Assembly: GCF_946476835.1 (NCBI RefSeq)
Contig: NZ_CAMKWA010000013.1
Coordinates: 1 to 63,191, forward strand
Direction: 5' to 3'
Source: an uncultured Neokomagataea sp.
GTDB lineage: Bacteria; Pseudomonadota; Alphaproteobacteria; Acetobacterales; Acetobacteraceae
DNA: 63,191 nucleotides
Position 1 is the first letter of the stretch; each line of letters opens with the position of its first letter. The notes under the pieces are model-generated. The model worked only from the letters and a program-made list of their open reading frames with translations. It had not been told where the DNA came from and searched no databases. The translations under genes were made by a program, and so were the position numbers. This document shows positions 1 to 8,208 of the stretch, one piece after another.

Positions 1-10
1 AGGATCACAC

Positions 11-583
11 ATGGCACGTGAGCCAAGAGAAGGCGGCCGTGGTGGTCGTGAGCGTGAGCAGGGCGACGATCTGGTCGACAAGCTCGTAACGATTAACCGT
101 GTTGCAAAGGTGGTAAAGGGCGGTCGTCGCTTTGCTTTTGCTGCGCTGGTCGTTGTGGGTGACCAGAAAGGCCGTGTCGGTTACGGCGCTGGTAAGGCAC
201 GTGAAGTTCCTGAAGCTATTCGTAAGGCTACGGAACGTGCAAAGCGCACGATGATCCGTGTTCCTATGAAGGAAGGCCGCACGCTGCATCACGATCTGTT
301 CGGTCACTACGGTGCTGGCAAGGTTGTGGTTCGTACGGCTGAAGCAGGTACCGGTATCATCGCTGGTGGTCCGATGCGTGCAGTCTTCGAAAGCTTGGGC
401 ATTAACGACGTTGTCGCTAAGAGCCTGGGTACGCGGAACCCGCACAACATGATCAAGGCAACGTTTGCAGCGCTTGAAAAGGCCAGCAGCCCACGTCTCG
501 TCGCGTCTCGTCGCGGCAAGAAGGCAGCTGAACTCTTCGGGAAGCGTGAGCAGGTCCAGACCGAGGAGGGTGCTAATGTCTGA
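11..583 (+). CDS. rpsE: 30S ribosomal protein S5
   Basis: Component of the small ribosomal subunit, near the mRNA entry and decoding region. The 190-residue protein has the S5 double-stranded RNA-binding region at about residues 20-90 ([20 protein letters not shown], then [17 protein letters not shown]) followed by the S5 C-terminal domain with [13 protein letters not shown]. The length is slightly above the usual 165-175 because of an Arg/Gly-rich N-terminus and a charged C-terminal tail. The ATG at 11 lies just after the window edge, so its upstream operon is not seen. It overlaps rpmD by 8 bases, which implies translational coupling in the spc operon. Confidence 0.98.
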   Translation: MAREPREGGRGGREREQGDDLVDKLVTINRVAKVVKGGRRFAFAALVVVGDQKGRVGYGAGKAREVPEAIRKATERAKRTMIRVPMKEGRTLHHDLFGHYGAGKVVVRTAEAGTGIIAGGPMRAVFESLGINDVVAKSLGTRNPHNMIKATFAALEKASSPRLVASRRGKKAAELFGKREQVQTEEGANV

Positions 584-764
584 GCAAGGCAAAACTCTTC
601 AGGTCACGCAGATTGCTTCAGTGATCGGGCGCAAGCCTGGTCAAGCTGAAACGATCGTTGGGCTTGGTCTGCGCGGCATTGGTTCAACCCGTACACTGGA
701 AGATACTCCAGCTGTACGCGGTATGATCCGCAAGGTTGCTCACCTTATCAAGGTGGAGGGCTGA
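576..764 (+). CDS. rpmD: 50S ribosomal protein L30
   Basis: Small protein of the large ribosomal subunit, 62 residues, the usual size for L30. It starts at the ATG at 576, inside the end of rpsE, with GAGG just upstream. The L30 signature is visible: [18 protein letters not shown], then [24 protein letters not shown] longer frame extends upstream but lies inside rpsE and has no L30 similarity, so the short start is chosen. It is followed after one base by rplO. Confidence 0.97.
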   Translation: MSEQGKTLQVTQIASVIGRKPGQAETIVGLGLRGIGSTRTLEDTPAVRGMIRKVAHLIKVEG

Positions 765-765
765 C

Positions 766-1251
766 ATGAACTTGAATGAACTGCGTGACAACGAAGGCGC
801 ACGTTATCGCAAGAAGCGTCTTGGACGTGGCATCGGCTCTGGTAAGGGCAAGACCTCTGGTCGTGGTGTCAAGGGTCAGAAGGCACGTGAAGGCGTTTCG
901 CTGAATGGCTTTGAAGGTGGTCAGCTTCCGCTGTACCGCCGTATGCCGAAGCGCGGCTTCGTGAACATCTTCCGTAAAGAATATGCTCCAGTAAACCTGG
1001 GCGCACTTTCTAAGGCAATTGAAGCTGGTAAGCTTGATGCCTCTGCGGTTGTGAACGAAGCAACGCTGCGTGCAGCTGGCCTCGTCAGTGGTAAGGTAGA
1101 CGGTGTACGTCTTCTTGCTAAGGGCGAATTGAGCCAAAGCCTGACGATTGAAGTCGCTGGTGCTTCTGCAGCTGCTGTTGCAGCTGTTGAGAAAGCCGGT
1201 GGCAGCGTCAAGGTTGCGACGCCGAAAGCGGACGCTTCGGCTGAAGGCTAA
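766..1251 (+). CDS. rplO: 50S ribosomal protein L15
   Basis: Large-subunit protein binding 23S rRNA, 161 residues. The N-terminus has the typical basic Gly-rich stretch ([20 protein letters not shown], about residues 22-41) and the core [18 protein letters not shown]. The C-terminal half is the globular L15 domain. The ATG at 766 has GGTGGAGGG about 6 bases upstream, and the gene is one base from rpmD. It is separated from secY by an unusually structured 127-base spacer (see separate entries). Confidence 0.98.
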   Translation: MNLNELRDNEGARYRKKRLGRGIGSGKGKTSGRGVKGQKAREGVSLNGFEGGQLPLYRRMPKRGFVNIFRKEYAPVNLGALSKAIEAGKLDASAVVNEATLRAAGLVSGKVDGVRLLAKGELSQSLTIEVAGASAAAVAAVEKAGGSVKVATPKADASAEG

Positions 1252-1266
1252 GTTCACTAAACCTTC

Positions 1267-1306
1267 ACCATCGTTTTGTTCATGAAATTATGGGCAAAAC
1301 GATGGT
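1267..1306 (+). other. Long inverted repeat in the rplO-secY spacer
   Basis: ACCATCGTTTTG (1267-1278) pairs perfectly with CAAAACGATGGT (1295-1306) around a 16-base loop. No T-run follows, so it is not a classic terminator. It may be an RNA processing, stability or regulatory element between rplO and secY. Confidence 0.6.
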
Positions 1307-1326
1307 CTTGGTGGTGACAGGATAAG

Positions 1327-1361
1327 CAGCGTCCCGTACTTATGTGCGGCGACGCTGTTTT
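1327..1361 (+). terminator. Terminator-like hairpin upstream of secY
   Basis: CAGCGTC (1327-1333) pairs with GACGCTG (1351-1357) and is followed by TTTT. It lies 18 bases before the secY start codon, so if it ends transcription it must act as a partial terminator or attenuator within the operon. The stem is only 7 base pairs with a 17-base loop, so termination is likely inefficient. Confidence 0.35.
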
Positions 1362-1378
1362 CGTGAAAGGACAGGTGG

Positions 1379-2752
1379 ATGGCTTCCGCAGCAGAGCAGC
1401 TTGCCGCCAATCTCAATATGGGTTCCTTCGCTAAGGCGACTGAACTTAAGAAGCGCATCTGGTTCACCTTGATTGCGCTCGTTGTTTATCGTCTCGGAAC
1501 ATATATTCCCGTTCCTGGTGTCGATGCGACGGTGATGGGGCAGCTATTGGCCCAGCATCAGGGCGGTATTTTGGGTATGTTTGATATGTTCACGGGGGGC
1601 GCTTTGGGGCGTATGACCGTGTTCGCATTGAACATTATGCCTTACATCAGCGCCTCGATTATTATTCAGCTGCTTTCGACGGCTGTTCCGTCAATGGATG
1701 CGCTGAAGAAAGAAGGAGAGGCGGGTCGTAAAAAGCTTAATGCTTATACGCGTTACCTGACCGTCTTGATCGCGCTTTTCCAAGCTTATGGAATCGCTGT
1801 TGGCCTTGAGAATATGACTTCTCATGGTGCTAGTGCAGTGGTGTCACCGGGCCTGTTCTTCATCATATCCTGTGTTGTAACGCTGGTTGGCGGTACAATG
1901 TTCCTGATGTGGATCGGGGAGCAAATTACCTCACGTGGTGTTGGTAATGGTATTTCGCTGATTATCTTCTCTGGCATTGTTGCGAACCTGCCGCATGCTC
2001 TTGCGAGTTTGTTTGAGCTGGGGCGTACGGGTGCATTATCTCCTGTATTCGTGGTGATTTTTCTCGTGCTGGCCATCTTGGTCATTGCGTTCATCGTGTT
2101 TATGGAGCAAGCACAACGCCGTGTGGTGATCCAGTACCCTAAGCGCCAGATGGGCAATCGTATGTTCGGCGGTGAGTCGACGCATATGCCGCTGAAGGTG
2201 AATACGGCTGGTGTTATTCCGCCAATCTTTGCATCCTCGGTCCTGCTGATTCCAGTTACGATTTCTGGTTTTGTGAGCAATCACAATATGCCGGGTTGGT
2301 TGGCGACGTTGGGGCAGCAATTGGGGCAGGGGCAGCCCTTATACATGGCATTTTATGCTGCCATGATTCTGTTCTTCTCCTATTTCTATGCAGCCGTTAC
2401 GTTTAACCCAGAAGAGACCGCGGAAAATCTGCGTAAGCAGGGTGGTTTTATTCCGGGTGTACGGCCGGGGGCAAGCACATCACGCTACTTCGATCGCATT
2501 CTTTCGCGTTTAACGACGATTGGTGCACTGTATCTTGTTGTCGTGTGTTTGCTGCCGCAGATTTTGATTAGCCGCTATAATGTGCCGTTTTATTTCGGTG
2601 GGACGAGCCTAATCATTATCGTGTCTGTAACCATTGATACCGTGACGCAAGTCCAGTCTCATTTGGTAGCGCATCAATATCAAGGTTTGATCCGTAAGCA
2701 GCGTGGGCGTGGTCCTCGCTCTGGTATGGCAGGAGGAATTCGTCGTCGATGA
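1379..2752 (+). CDS. secY: Protein translocase subunit SecY
   Basis: Central channel of the SecYEG translocon in the inner membrane, through which unfolded preproteins pass and from which membrane proteins are inserted. The 457-residue protein shows about ten hydrophobic segments. Family motifs include YRLGTYIPVPGVD near residue 40, LNIMPYISASIIIQLL near 85-100, FNPEETAENLRKQGGFIPG near 340-360 and RYFDRILSRLTTIGA. The ATG at 1379 has AGGACAGG just upstream. The last four bases overlap the adk start (ATGA). SecY is in its usual place between rplO and adk. Confidence 0.98.
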   Translation: MASAAEQLAANLNMGSFAKATELKKRIWFTLIALVVYRLGTYIPVPGVDATVMGQLLAQHQGGILGMFDMFTGGALGRMTVFALNIMPYISASIIIQLLSTAVPSMDALKKEGEAGRKKLNAYTRYLTVLIALFQAYGIAVGLENMTSHGASAVVSPGLFFIISCVVTLVGGTMFLMWIGEQITSRGVGNGISLIIFSGIVANLPHALASLFELGRTGALSPVFVVIFLVLAILVIAFIVFMEQAQRRVVIQYPKRQMGNRMFGGESTHMPLKVNTAGVIPPIFASSVLLIPVTISGFVSNHNMPGWLATLGQQLGQGQPLYMAFYAAMILFFSYFYAAVTFNPEETAENLRKQGGFIPGVRPGASTSRYFDRILSRLTTIGALYLVVVCLLPQILISRYNVPFYFGGTSLIIIVSVTIDTVTQVQSHLVAHQYQGLIRKQRGRGPRSGMAGGIRRR

Positions 2753-3327
2753 ATATTATTCTTCTTGGCCCTCCGGGTGCCGGTAAAGGGACGCAGGCGA
2801 AGCGTCTTGAGCAGAAATATGGCTTAAAGCAGATCTCTACTGGGGATATGCTGCGTGCTGAGGTGGCTGCGGAAACGACGATTGGTCGTGAAGCAAAAGC
2901 CATTATGGAGAAAGGGCAATTCGTTCCTGATCCGATCATCGTTGAGATGATTCAGAATCGTATTGGCCAAGCTGACTGTGCTCAAGGTTTCATTCTGGAT
3001 GGTTTTCCGCGTACGGAAAGCCAAGCGGAAGCGTTGGATACTATGTTAGCAAAGCGCAATCTGACGATTGATGCAGTTGTTCTTCTGGATGTTTCAGAAG
3101 AACAACTGGTTGAACGTATTGCTGCACGCACGACAGAAGATGGCACGCGTCGTAAAGACGATGAGCCGGAAGTTGTACGTTCTCGTCTGCAAGTTTATCG
3201 CGATCAGACGGCGCCGATTTTGCCGTATTATGAGCGCGAAGGTCGTTTGCGTCGTATCGACGGTATGCAATCCGTTGAGGCTGTTGGTAGCGCTTTGGAT
3301 GCTCTTTTGGGTGAGATTTCACGTTAA
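2749..3327 (+). CDS. adk: Adenylate kinase
   Basis: Cytoplasmic enzyme that interconverts ATP + AMP and 2 ADP. The P-loop GPPGAGKGT is at residues 7-15, followed by the AMP-binding STGDMLR and DGFPRT motifs. At 192 residues it is the short-lid form: the segment around RTTEDGTRRKDDEPE is compact and lacks the zinc-binding cysteines of long-lid enzymes. The start overlaps the secY stop (ATGA), the normal coupling in this operon. After adk there is a 241-base gap that holds a new promoter for the alpha operon. Confidence 0.97.
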   Translation: MNIILLGPPGAGKGTQAKRLEQKYGLKQISTGDMLRAEVAAETTIGREAKAIMEKGQFVPDPIIVEMIQNRIGQADCAQGFILDGFPRTESQAEALDTMLAKRNLTIDAVVLLDVSEEQLVERIAARTTEDGTRRKDDEPEVVRSRLQVYRDQTAPILPYYEREGRLRRIDGMQSVEAVGSALDALLGEISR

Positions 3328-3358
3328 TTACGTGGAATAATGGCCGTAAAAGAGGAGA

Positions 3359-3396
3359 AAATGCCAATTATCACGAAGATGTGATCTTTGGCATTT
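3359..3396 (+). other. Long hairpin after adk
   Basis: AAATGCCAA (3359-3367) pairs with TTGGCATTT (3388-3396), with an inner ATCAC/GTGAT stem. It sits 31 bases after the adk stop and overlaps the -35 box of the rpsM promoter. No T-run follows beyond the stem itself. It may protect the 3' end of the spc transcript or act as a weak terminator. Confidence 0.5.
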
Positions 3397-3422
3397 GACA
3401 CTTAGGGGGTGGGCAGTATATT
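3395..3422 (+). promoter_or_regulatory. Sigma-70-type promoter of the rpsM-rpsK-rpoA-rplQ operon
   Basis: A perfect -35 TTGACA (3395-3400) is followed after 16 bases by TATATT (3417-3422). Transcription would start near 3429 and give a leader of about 140 bases before rpsM. This is the best promoter match in the window and explains why the alpha operon is separated from adk. Confidence 0.7.
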
Positions 3423-3506
3423 GCGCGCCCTCGACATCACTGCGGTTATGGCTTGTGATTCTCCGTTAGAATCGGTGAATCGACAGGTTTGGCGTATAAG
3501 TATGGT

Positions 3507-3526
3507 CCGGTTTCGACCGGTTTTTT
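3507..3526 (+). terminator. Terminator-like hairpin in the rpsM leader
   Basis: CCGGT (3507-3511), loop TTCG, ACCGG (3516-3520), then TTTTTT (3521-3526). The UUCG tetraloop makes this short stem stable. It lies downstream of the promoter at 3395 and 42 bases before rpsM, so it could attenuate the ribosomal protein operon. Function is inferred from form only. Confidence 0.5.
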
Positions 3527-3568
3527 ATAGGTGGACGTGGCTGCGGTCGCGTCGATGGGAGAAGTAAC

Positions 3569-3946
3569 GTGGCACGTATTGCCGGCGTAAATATTCCGAC
3601 CAACAAGCGGGTGGTCATCAGCCTGCGTTATGTTTACGGCATTGGTCCGTCAACGGCGCAGTCAATTTGCACGAAGCTCGGTATCCCCGAAGCTAAGCGC
3701 GTAAACGAACTGTCAGACGACGAAATCGTAAAGATTCGTGAACTGATCGACAACGAATTGCGCGTTGAAGGTGATCTGCGCCGTGAAACGGCAATGAACA
3801 TCAAGCGCCTGATGGATCTGGGTAGCTACCGTGGCCTGCGCCACCGTCGTAGCCTGCCAGTTCGTGGTCAGCGTACGCATACCAATGCACGTACCCGTAA
3901 GGGTAAGGCAGTGGCTATTGCTGGTAAGAAGAAGGCTGCACGCTAA
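3569..3946 (+). CDS. rpsM: 30S ribosomal protein S13
   Basis: Small-subunit head protein that contacts the P-site tRNA and the intersubunit bridge. The 125-residue sequence has the S13 signature: [20 protein letters not shown] at the start, [11 protein letters not shown] near residue 26, and the basic tail [20 protein letters not shown]. Translation starts at GTG 3569 with GGGAGAAG upstream; no nearer ATG preserves the conserved N-terminus. It is the first gene of the alpha operon. Confidence 0.97.
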   Translation: MARIAGVNIPTNKRVVISLRYVYGIGPSTAQSICTKLGIPEAKRVNELSDDEIVKIRELIDNELRVEGDLRRETAMNIKRLMDLGSYRGLRHRRSLPVRGQRTHTNARTRKGKAVAIAGKKKAAR

Positions 3947-3996
3947 TAGCGTTGGTCTTTTGACCTTTTTCTGAAATTTACAGGACGACCTCTCAC

Positions 3997-4389
3997 ATGG
4001 CTAAGGCCGCTGCACCACGTATTCGTAAGAAAGAGCGTAAAAACATCATCTCTGGTGTTGCTCACGTGCTTTCAACGTTCAACAACACCATGATCACGAT
4101 CTCTGATGCGCAAGGCAATGCAATTGCATGGTCTTCTTCAGGCGCTCAGGGCTTCAAGGGCTCGCGTAAGTCTACGCCGTATGCTGCTCAGGTTGCTGCA
4201 GAAGATGCAGGCCGTAAAGCACGTGAACACGGCATGGAAACGCTTGAGATCGAAGTTTCGGGTCCAGGTTCGGGGCGTGAAAGTGCGCTGCGTGCATTGC
4301 AGGCTGTTGGCTTCACCATTACGTCTATTCGCGATATGACGCCGGTTCCCCATAACGGCTGTCGTCCGCGTAAGCGCCGCCGCGTTTAA
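3997..4389 (+). CDS. rpsK: 30S ribosomal protein S11
   Basis: Small-subunit platform protein near the mRNA exit, 130 residues. Conserved blocks are [40 protein letters not shown] and the C-terminal [18 protein letters not shown]. It starts 50 bases after rpsM. It is followed by a 130-base spacer that can form three separate hairpins before rpoA. Confidence 0.98.
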   Translation: MAKAAAPRIRKKERKNIISGVAHVLSTFNNTMITISDAQGNAIAWSSSGAQGFKGSRKSTPYAAQVAAEDAGRKAREHGMETLEIEVSGPGSGRESALRALQAVGFTITSIRDMTPVPHNGCRPRKRRRV

Positions 4390-4398
4390 GTGATGTCA

Positions 4399-4493
4399 GG
4401 CTGTCGATCCGGTGTGGTCGGCAGCCTTCGCAGTGATCGCATCTTCTTCCGCACAACCCGTGCGGGCCAGGTGCCGCCAATGATCGTTGGCGG
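4399..4493 (+). other. Three consecutive hairpins in the rpsK-rpoA spacer
   Basis: Stem 1: GGCTGTCGA (4399-4407) with TCGGCAGCC (4418-4426). Stem 2: CCGCAC (4449-4454) with GTGCGG (4460-4465). Stem 3: CCGCCAA (4474-4480) with TTGGCGG (4487-4493). None has a T-run. They occupy most of the 130-base spacer and end 26 bases before the rpoA start, so they could affect processing, stability or translation of rpoA. Confidence 0.55.
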
Positions 4494-4519
4494 GCTTCGT
4501 TGTTTGAAAGGCCACGACC

Positions 4520-5539
4520 TTGGTTCTCCAGAAAAACTGGCAGTCCCTCATCAAGCCCGAGAAGCTTGAAGTCGAACCCGGCCCGGTTGCTTCGCGCGTT
4601 GCCACCGTTGTGGCCGAGCCGTTGGAACGCGGTTTTGGTATGACGTTGGGCAATGCCCTGCGTCGTATCCTCCTGTCTTCCTTGCAGGGCGCAGCCGTGA
4701 CGGCATTGCAGATCGATGGTGTTCTGCATGAATTCTCGGCTGTTCCGGGTGTACGTGAAGACGTTACGGATATCGTGCTCAATGTTAAGCAACTTGCTCT
4801 GCGTATGCATGGCGAGGGGCCAAAGCGCATGATCCTGACCGCAACCGGTCCGGGCGAAGTAACGGCAGGCCAGATTCAGGCTGGTCATGACATTGAAGTC
4901 ATGAACCCTGATTTGGTAATCTGCACCCTTGATGATGGTGTGAAGCTCGGAATGGAGTTCACCGTCAACATGGGTAAGGGTTATGTTGCTGCTGCGGCTA
5001 ACCGTCCTGAAGAAGCACCAATTGGGATGATCCCCATTGATGCTATCTACTCGCCGGTACGTCGCGTGTCGTACAAAGTTGAGCAGACGCGTGTTGGTCA
5101 GGTCACTGACTATGACAAGCTGCTGCTGACTGTTGAAACAAATGGGGCTGTTACGCCTGAAGATGCGCTGGCTGTCGCCGCGCGTATTCTGCAGGATCAG
5201 GTCCAGTTGTTCATCAACTTCGACGAGCCGCGCCCTGTTCAGCATGAAGAGCCGGAAGACGATCTTCCGTTCAACCGGAACTTGCTGCGTAAGGTTGACG
5301 AACTCGAGTTGTCGGTCCGCAGTGCAAACTGCCTCAAGAACGACAACATTGTGTATATCGGTGATCTGGTTCAGAAATCCGAGCAGGAAATGCTCCGGAC
5401 GCCGAATTTCGGGCGCAAGTCGCTCAACGAGATCAAAGAAGTTCTCACCGGTATGGGGCTGTCGCTCGGCATGAGCGTTCCAGCCTGGCCGCCCGAGAAC
5501 ATCGAGGATCTGGCCAAGCGTCTCGACGAGACGTTCTGA
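4520..5539 (+). CDS. rpoA: DNA-directed RNA polymerase subunit alpha
   Basis: Alpha subunit of RNA polymerase. The N-terminal domain (residues about 1-235) dimerises and scaffolds beta and beta-prime; the C-terminal domain (about 250-330) contacts UP elements and activators. Visible motifs include [36 protein letters not shown] and, in the [17 protein letters not shown] and [13 protein letters not shown]. The 339-residue length is normal. The start is a TTG at 4520 with GAAAGG eight bases upstream; the following VLQKNW matches the usual alphaproteobacterial N-terminus, which supports this rare start. Confidence 0.97.
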   Translation: MVLQKNWQSLIKPEKLEVEPGPVASRVATVVAEPLERGFGMTLGNALRRILLSSLQGAAVTALQIDGVLHEFSAVPGVREDVTDIVLNVKQLALRMHGEGPKRMILTATGPGEVTAGQIQAGHDIEVMNPDLVICTLDDGVKLGMEFTVNMGKGYVAAAANRPEEAPIGMIPIDAIYSPVRRVSYKVEQTRVGQVTDYDKLLLTVETNGAVTPEDALAVAARILQDQVQLFINFDEPRPVQHEEPEDDLPFNRNLLRKVDELELSVRSANCLKNDNIVYIGDLVQKSEQEMLRTPNFGRKSLNEIKEVLTGMGLSLGMSVPAWPPENIEDLAKRLDETF

Positions 5540-5566
5540 GAACTTCTAAGGTAAGGAAAACTAGCA

Positions 5567-5986
5567 ATGCGTCATGGAGTGAGCGGGCGTAAGCTCAACG
5601 TCACCTCGTCTCATCGCGCTGCCATGTTCCGTAACATGGCGGTAGCGCTCATCAAGCATGAGCAGATCACCACAACTCTGCCAAAGGCGAAGGAACTTCG
5701 TCCGGTTGCAGAAAAGTTGATTACGCTTGGTAAGCGTGGTGACCTGCATGCTCGTCGTCAAGCTTTTGCTCAACTGCGTGATGACGCAGTTGTCAGCAAG
5801 CTCTTCAGTGCAGTGGCAGAACGCTACAAGGCACGTGCAGGTGGTTACACCCGCGTTCTGAAGGCTGGCATGCGTTACGGTGATAACGCTGACATGGCTG
5901 TGATCGAGCTGGTCGATCGTGATGTTGATGCAAAGGGTAAGGACAGTGGTCCGAAGCCAGAAGTTGAGCAGGTTGACGCTGCTTAA
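5567..5986 (+). CDS. rplQ: 50S ribosomal protein L17
   Basis: Large-subunit protein near the tunnel exit. It begins with the family signature [20 protein letters not shown], followed by [22 protein letters not shown] and [15 protein letters not shown]. The 139-residue length is normal, with a short acidic tail. It is 27 bases after rpoA with AAGGTAAGGA upstream. It is the last gene of the alpha operon and is followed at once by a strong terminator. Confidence 0.97.
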   Translation: MRHGVSGRKLNVTSSHRAAMFRNMAVALIKHEQITTTLPKAKELRPVAEKLITLGKRGDLHARRQAFAQLRDDAVVSKLFSAVAERYKARAGGYTRVLKAGMRYGDNADMAVIELVDRDVDAKGKDSGPKPEVEQVDAA

Positions 5987-6010
5987 TCTTTGCAGATAGC
6001 AAAAGAGAGA

Positions 6011-6044
6011 AAGCCGGGGCATTTAGGTGCCCCGGCTTTTTTTT
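6011..6044 (+). terminator. Rho-independent terminator of the alpha operon
   Basis: AAGCCGGGGC (6011-6020) pairs with GCCCCGGCTT (6029-6038), with an 8-base loop, and is followed by an eight-T tract counted from the stem. It lies 25 bases after the rplQ stop. Confidence 0.9.
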
Positions 6045-6313
6045 GCTTCACTTTCACGGTAAAATTTTGTATCCTTACGGCAACAGGTGCAGAAAATGTT
6101 CTCATTTTAGAGAACTTAAACGTTTTTTTCGTTGTGAAGCCTTATTTTAAGGTCGGTTTGAGAGACCCTTCGGGTTTCCGCTTTTTCTGTATCAATATCC
6201 TGAATAGGCTCGAGCACTCTCGTAGAGCCTGCAACGACGCGTCGCTTTCAATTCTTTTTCGGCAATGAGGTCGAAGGTAGAATCATGACGCGCCTTTTGT
6301 CTGGAGAGCATTA
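6045..6313 (+). other. Leader/promoter region of the polyol porter gene, no gene seen
   Basis: This 269-base gap holds two small inverted repeats: GTTCTC (6097-6102) with GAGAAC (6110-6115), possibly an operator, and GAGACCC/GGGTTTC around 6162-6178. A further GGCTC/GAGCC pair lies near 6208-6230. No clear -35/-10 pair was recognised. An open frame at 5990-6268 has no family features and crosses the terminator, so it is not called. Confidence 0.35.
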
Positions 6314-7624
6314 ATGTCCGAATCTACCGCGAAAAGACGAGGTCTTGCGGAGATCCTAGGAATTCCACCGGCACTGTTCTGGGCTTTTGTCGGTCAGCTT
6401 TTGTTCATGGTCGGCGATGGTGTTGAGGCTGGTTACCTTGACACGTTCATGCTGCATAATGGGCACTCTCAAAGTTTTGTGAATGAATTGTTCACCTTTT
6501 ATGGTGTGACCGTGATGATCGCGGCGTGGTTCTCTGGGCCACTCTCTGATCTGATGGGCCCGAAAAAGGTGATGTGGATTGGTCTGATTCTATGGTCCGT
6601 TCTGGAGGTTGCGTTTTTGACCTTCGGTCTTGGCCCTAATAACGGTCCGATGATCCTGCTATTTTATACATTGCGCGGCTTTGCTTATCCGCTGTTTGCC
6701 TATGGTTTCTTGGTGTGGATTGCGGCGGCAACGCCTGCTCCTATGCTGGGTTCAGCCGCAGGTTGGTTCTGGTTTTCATTCTCGGCAGGTTTGCCGACAC
6801 TGGGCTCGCAGTTTGCGCGTTACACCATTCCGGCGATTGGTGAGTTGAACACGTTCTGGTGTTCTTTAGGTTTGGTGATCCTTGGTGGTTTGATTGCGTT
6901 GCTGTTTACGCATGAGCCGACGGGTACGAAGCGTTTGCTGCCTGAAGATGTCTCAACCAAAGAAATTTTCTTTGGCTCGTTGAGCATTATGTGGCGTGAG
7001 CCGAAGACGTTGATCGCGGGTATCGTTCGTGTGATCGATACGTCTTCTGAGTATGCGTTCTTGGCTGTTATGCCGTCCTTCTTTGTGGATCATCTGCACT
7101 TCTCATTGGGGCAGTGGCTGGACATTTTGTCCATCATCTTCCTGAGCAACATCCTCTTTAACCTAGTTTCAGGGATGCTTGCGGACCGTTTGGGCCATCG
7201 CTTCATGGTTGCTGTGTTCGGCGGTGTTGGTGGCTTTGTCTCTATTCCGTTGTTCTACTATACGCCGATTTGGTTCCCGGGTAATTTCTGGGCAGTGGCT
7301 GCGGCTGGTGTTCTGTACGGTGCAGCGGTTGCGGCTTTCGTACCACTTTCTGGTTTGATGCCGCAGATTTGCCCGCGTGAGAAGGCAGCTGCTTTGTCCA
7401 TTTTGGGCTTGGGTGCTGGTGCATCAACCTGGGTTGGTCCGGCGATTGTTTCTCTGTGTGGTGCCGTGTTCGGTCCCGGCATGAGCTATGTGATCTGGAC
7501 GTTCGCTGGTATTTACCTGCTTTCAGCAGTGGGTACGATGGCGCTGACGATTTCTCCGGAAGCACGTCGCTACACGGAAGAGATGGAAGCGCGCGGTGAA
7601 AAAACGACGGTTGTCGGTCACTAA
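6314..7624 (+). CDS. MFS transporter, polyol porter family (RbtT/DalT/CsbX-like)
   Basis: Predicted twelve-helix inner-membrane permease of 436 residues. The blocks GDGVEAGYLDTFML near residue 35 and LRGFAYPLFAYGFLVWI near residue 120 resemble ribitol/arabitol transporters (polyol porter family), which import sugar alcohols with protons. This is family-level evidence; the exact substrate cannot be read. The gene stands alone between two terminators, with no polyol dehydrogenase beside it. It starts at ATG 6314, preceded by CTGGAGAG. Polyol uptake would fit an acetic acid bacterium, but many of these oxidise polyols in the periplasm, so cytosolic import is a secondary route. Confidence 0.8.
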   Translation: MSESTAKRRGLAEILGIPPALFWAFVGQLLFMVGDGVEAGYLDTFMLHNGHSQSFVNELFTFYGVTVMIAAWFSGPLSDLMGPKKVMWIGLILWSVLEVAFLTFGLGPNNGPMILLFYTLRGFAYPLFAYGFLVWIAAATPAPMLGSAAGWFWFSFSAGLPTLGSQFARYTIPAIGELNTFWCSLGLVILGGLIALLFTHEPTGTKRLLPEDVSTKEIFFGSLSIMWREPKTLIAGIVRVIDTSSEYAFLAVMPSFFVDHLHFSLGQWLDILSIIFLSNILFNLVSGMLADRLGHRFMVAVFGGVGGFVSIPLFYYTPIWFPGNFWAVAAAGVLYGAAVAAFVPLSGLMPQICPREKAAALSILGLGAGASTWVGPAIVSLCGAVFGPGMSYVIWTFAGIYLLSAVGTMALTISPEARRYTEEMEARGEKTTVVGH

Positions 7625-7653
7625 CGTTTTCCATCGCTTTTGGTGGTATAAGG

Positions 7654-7682
7654 AAGGCGGTCCTGCGGGGCCGCCTTTTTTT
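7654..7682 (+). terminator. Rho-independent terminator after the MFS gene
   Basis: AAGGCGG (7654-7660) pairs with CCGCCTT (7671-7677) around a 10-base loop, followed by a T-run to 7682. It lies 30 bases after the transporter stop. Confidence 0.85.
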
Positions 7683-7723
7683 GTTTGTACTGTCGGTTCA
7701 GTCACTAGAGGAGCAGGTGGGTT

Positions 7724-7918
7724 ATGGCGTTAGAGACATGTGTTTCAGGGCAGGAGAAGCAGCCTGTATGCCGTTCGTGCTGTCGTGGGATTCAGGCTGC
7801 ACGGGATTTGCTGGAGGATTTAGTGATTGACCAGCCATGGCTTTGGATATTGGTTGCCGCCGGTTTAGGCGCTTTGATTGGTCGCTTTGTGTTTAAGCGC
7901 GGTAAAACTTCTGAATGA
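7724..7918 (+). CDS. Small membrane-anchored protein with YqjD/DUF883-like C-terminus
   Basis: A 64-residue protein of unknown function. The C-terminal half (PWLWILVAAGLGALIGRF, about residues 38-56) is one hydrophobic helix ending in a basic tail, resembling the anchors of YqjD/ElaB-type proteins that sit in the inner membrane. The N-terminus is unusually cysteine-rich (C6, C16, C19, C20), which is not typical of that family. ATG at 7724 has GAGGAGCAGG about 7 bases upstream, a strong site. It lies just before a DUF1328 gene with no terminator between, so they may be co-transcribed. Confidence 0.65.
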   Translation: MALETCVSGQEKQPVCRSCCRGIQAARDLLEDLVIDQPWLWILVAAGLGALIGRFVFKRGKTSE

Positions 7919-7965
7919 ACCTAGCGTTCTGCCTCTACTAAACTTTTCCTGAAGGGGCATGTGTC

Positions 7966-8136
7966 ATGATTAAATGGGCGATCATCTTTTTCTTGATCTC
8001 TGTTGTTGCGGGTGTTTTTGGCTTTACCGGCATTTCTGACGCAGCAGCAGGTATCGCGAAATTTCTCTTTGTCGTCTTTATCGTTCTGACCATTTTGGTC
8101 ATTGTGCTGGGCTTGGCTGGGATCAGTTTGCTCTGA
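7966..8136 (+). CDS. DUF1328 small membrane protein (YtjA-like)
   Basis: A 56-residue protein made of two hydrophobic segments, starting [20 protein letters not shown] and continuing [15 protein letters not shown] then [10 protein letters not shown]. This layout and wording match the DUF1328/YtjA family of small inner-membrane proteins of unknown function, often stress-linked. ATG at 7966 has GAAGGGG upstream. It lies 47 bases after the previous small gene and 24 bases before a strong terminator. Confidence 0.85.
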   Translation: MIKWAIIFFLISVVAGVFGFTGISDAAAGIAKFLFVVFIVLTILVIVLGLAGISLL

Positions 8137-8160
8137 TTAAGATGGCATGATCCAATAAAA

Positions 8161-8190
8161 AAGGCGGCCTTTATGGGCCGCCTTTTTTTT
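8161..8190. terminator. Bidirectional terminator between DUF1328 and the efflux operon
   Basis: AAGGCGGCC (8161-8169) pairs with GGCCGCCTT (8176-8184), followed by T8 on the plus strand and preceded by an A-run (8157-8162), which gives a T-run for the opposite strand. It sits between two converging genes and can serve both. Confidence 0.9.
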
Positions 8191-8208
8191 ATGATTGTCT
8201 TCGTTGGG

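Noticed and set aside
4325-5245. Long antisense frame (306 codons) opposite rpoA
   Set aside because: It mirrors the codon pattern of rpoA, has no family motifs and lies fully opposite an essential gene. Similar shadows opposite ffh (42738-43517), leuB (48484-49266) and leuC (46476-47156) were dropped for the same reason.
5990-6268. 92-codon frame after rplQ
   Set aside because: It starts just before and runs through the alpha-operon terminator, has low-complexity Phe/Val-rich sequence and no ribosome site.
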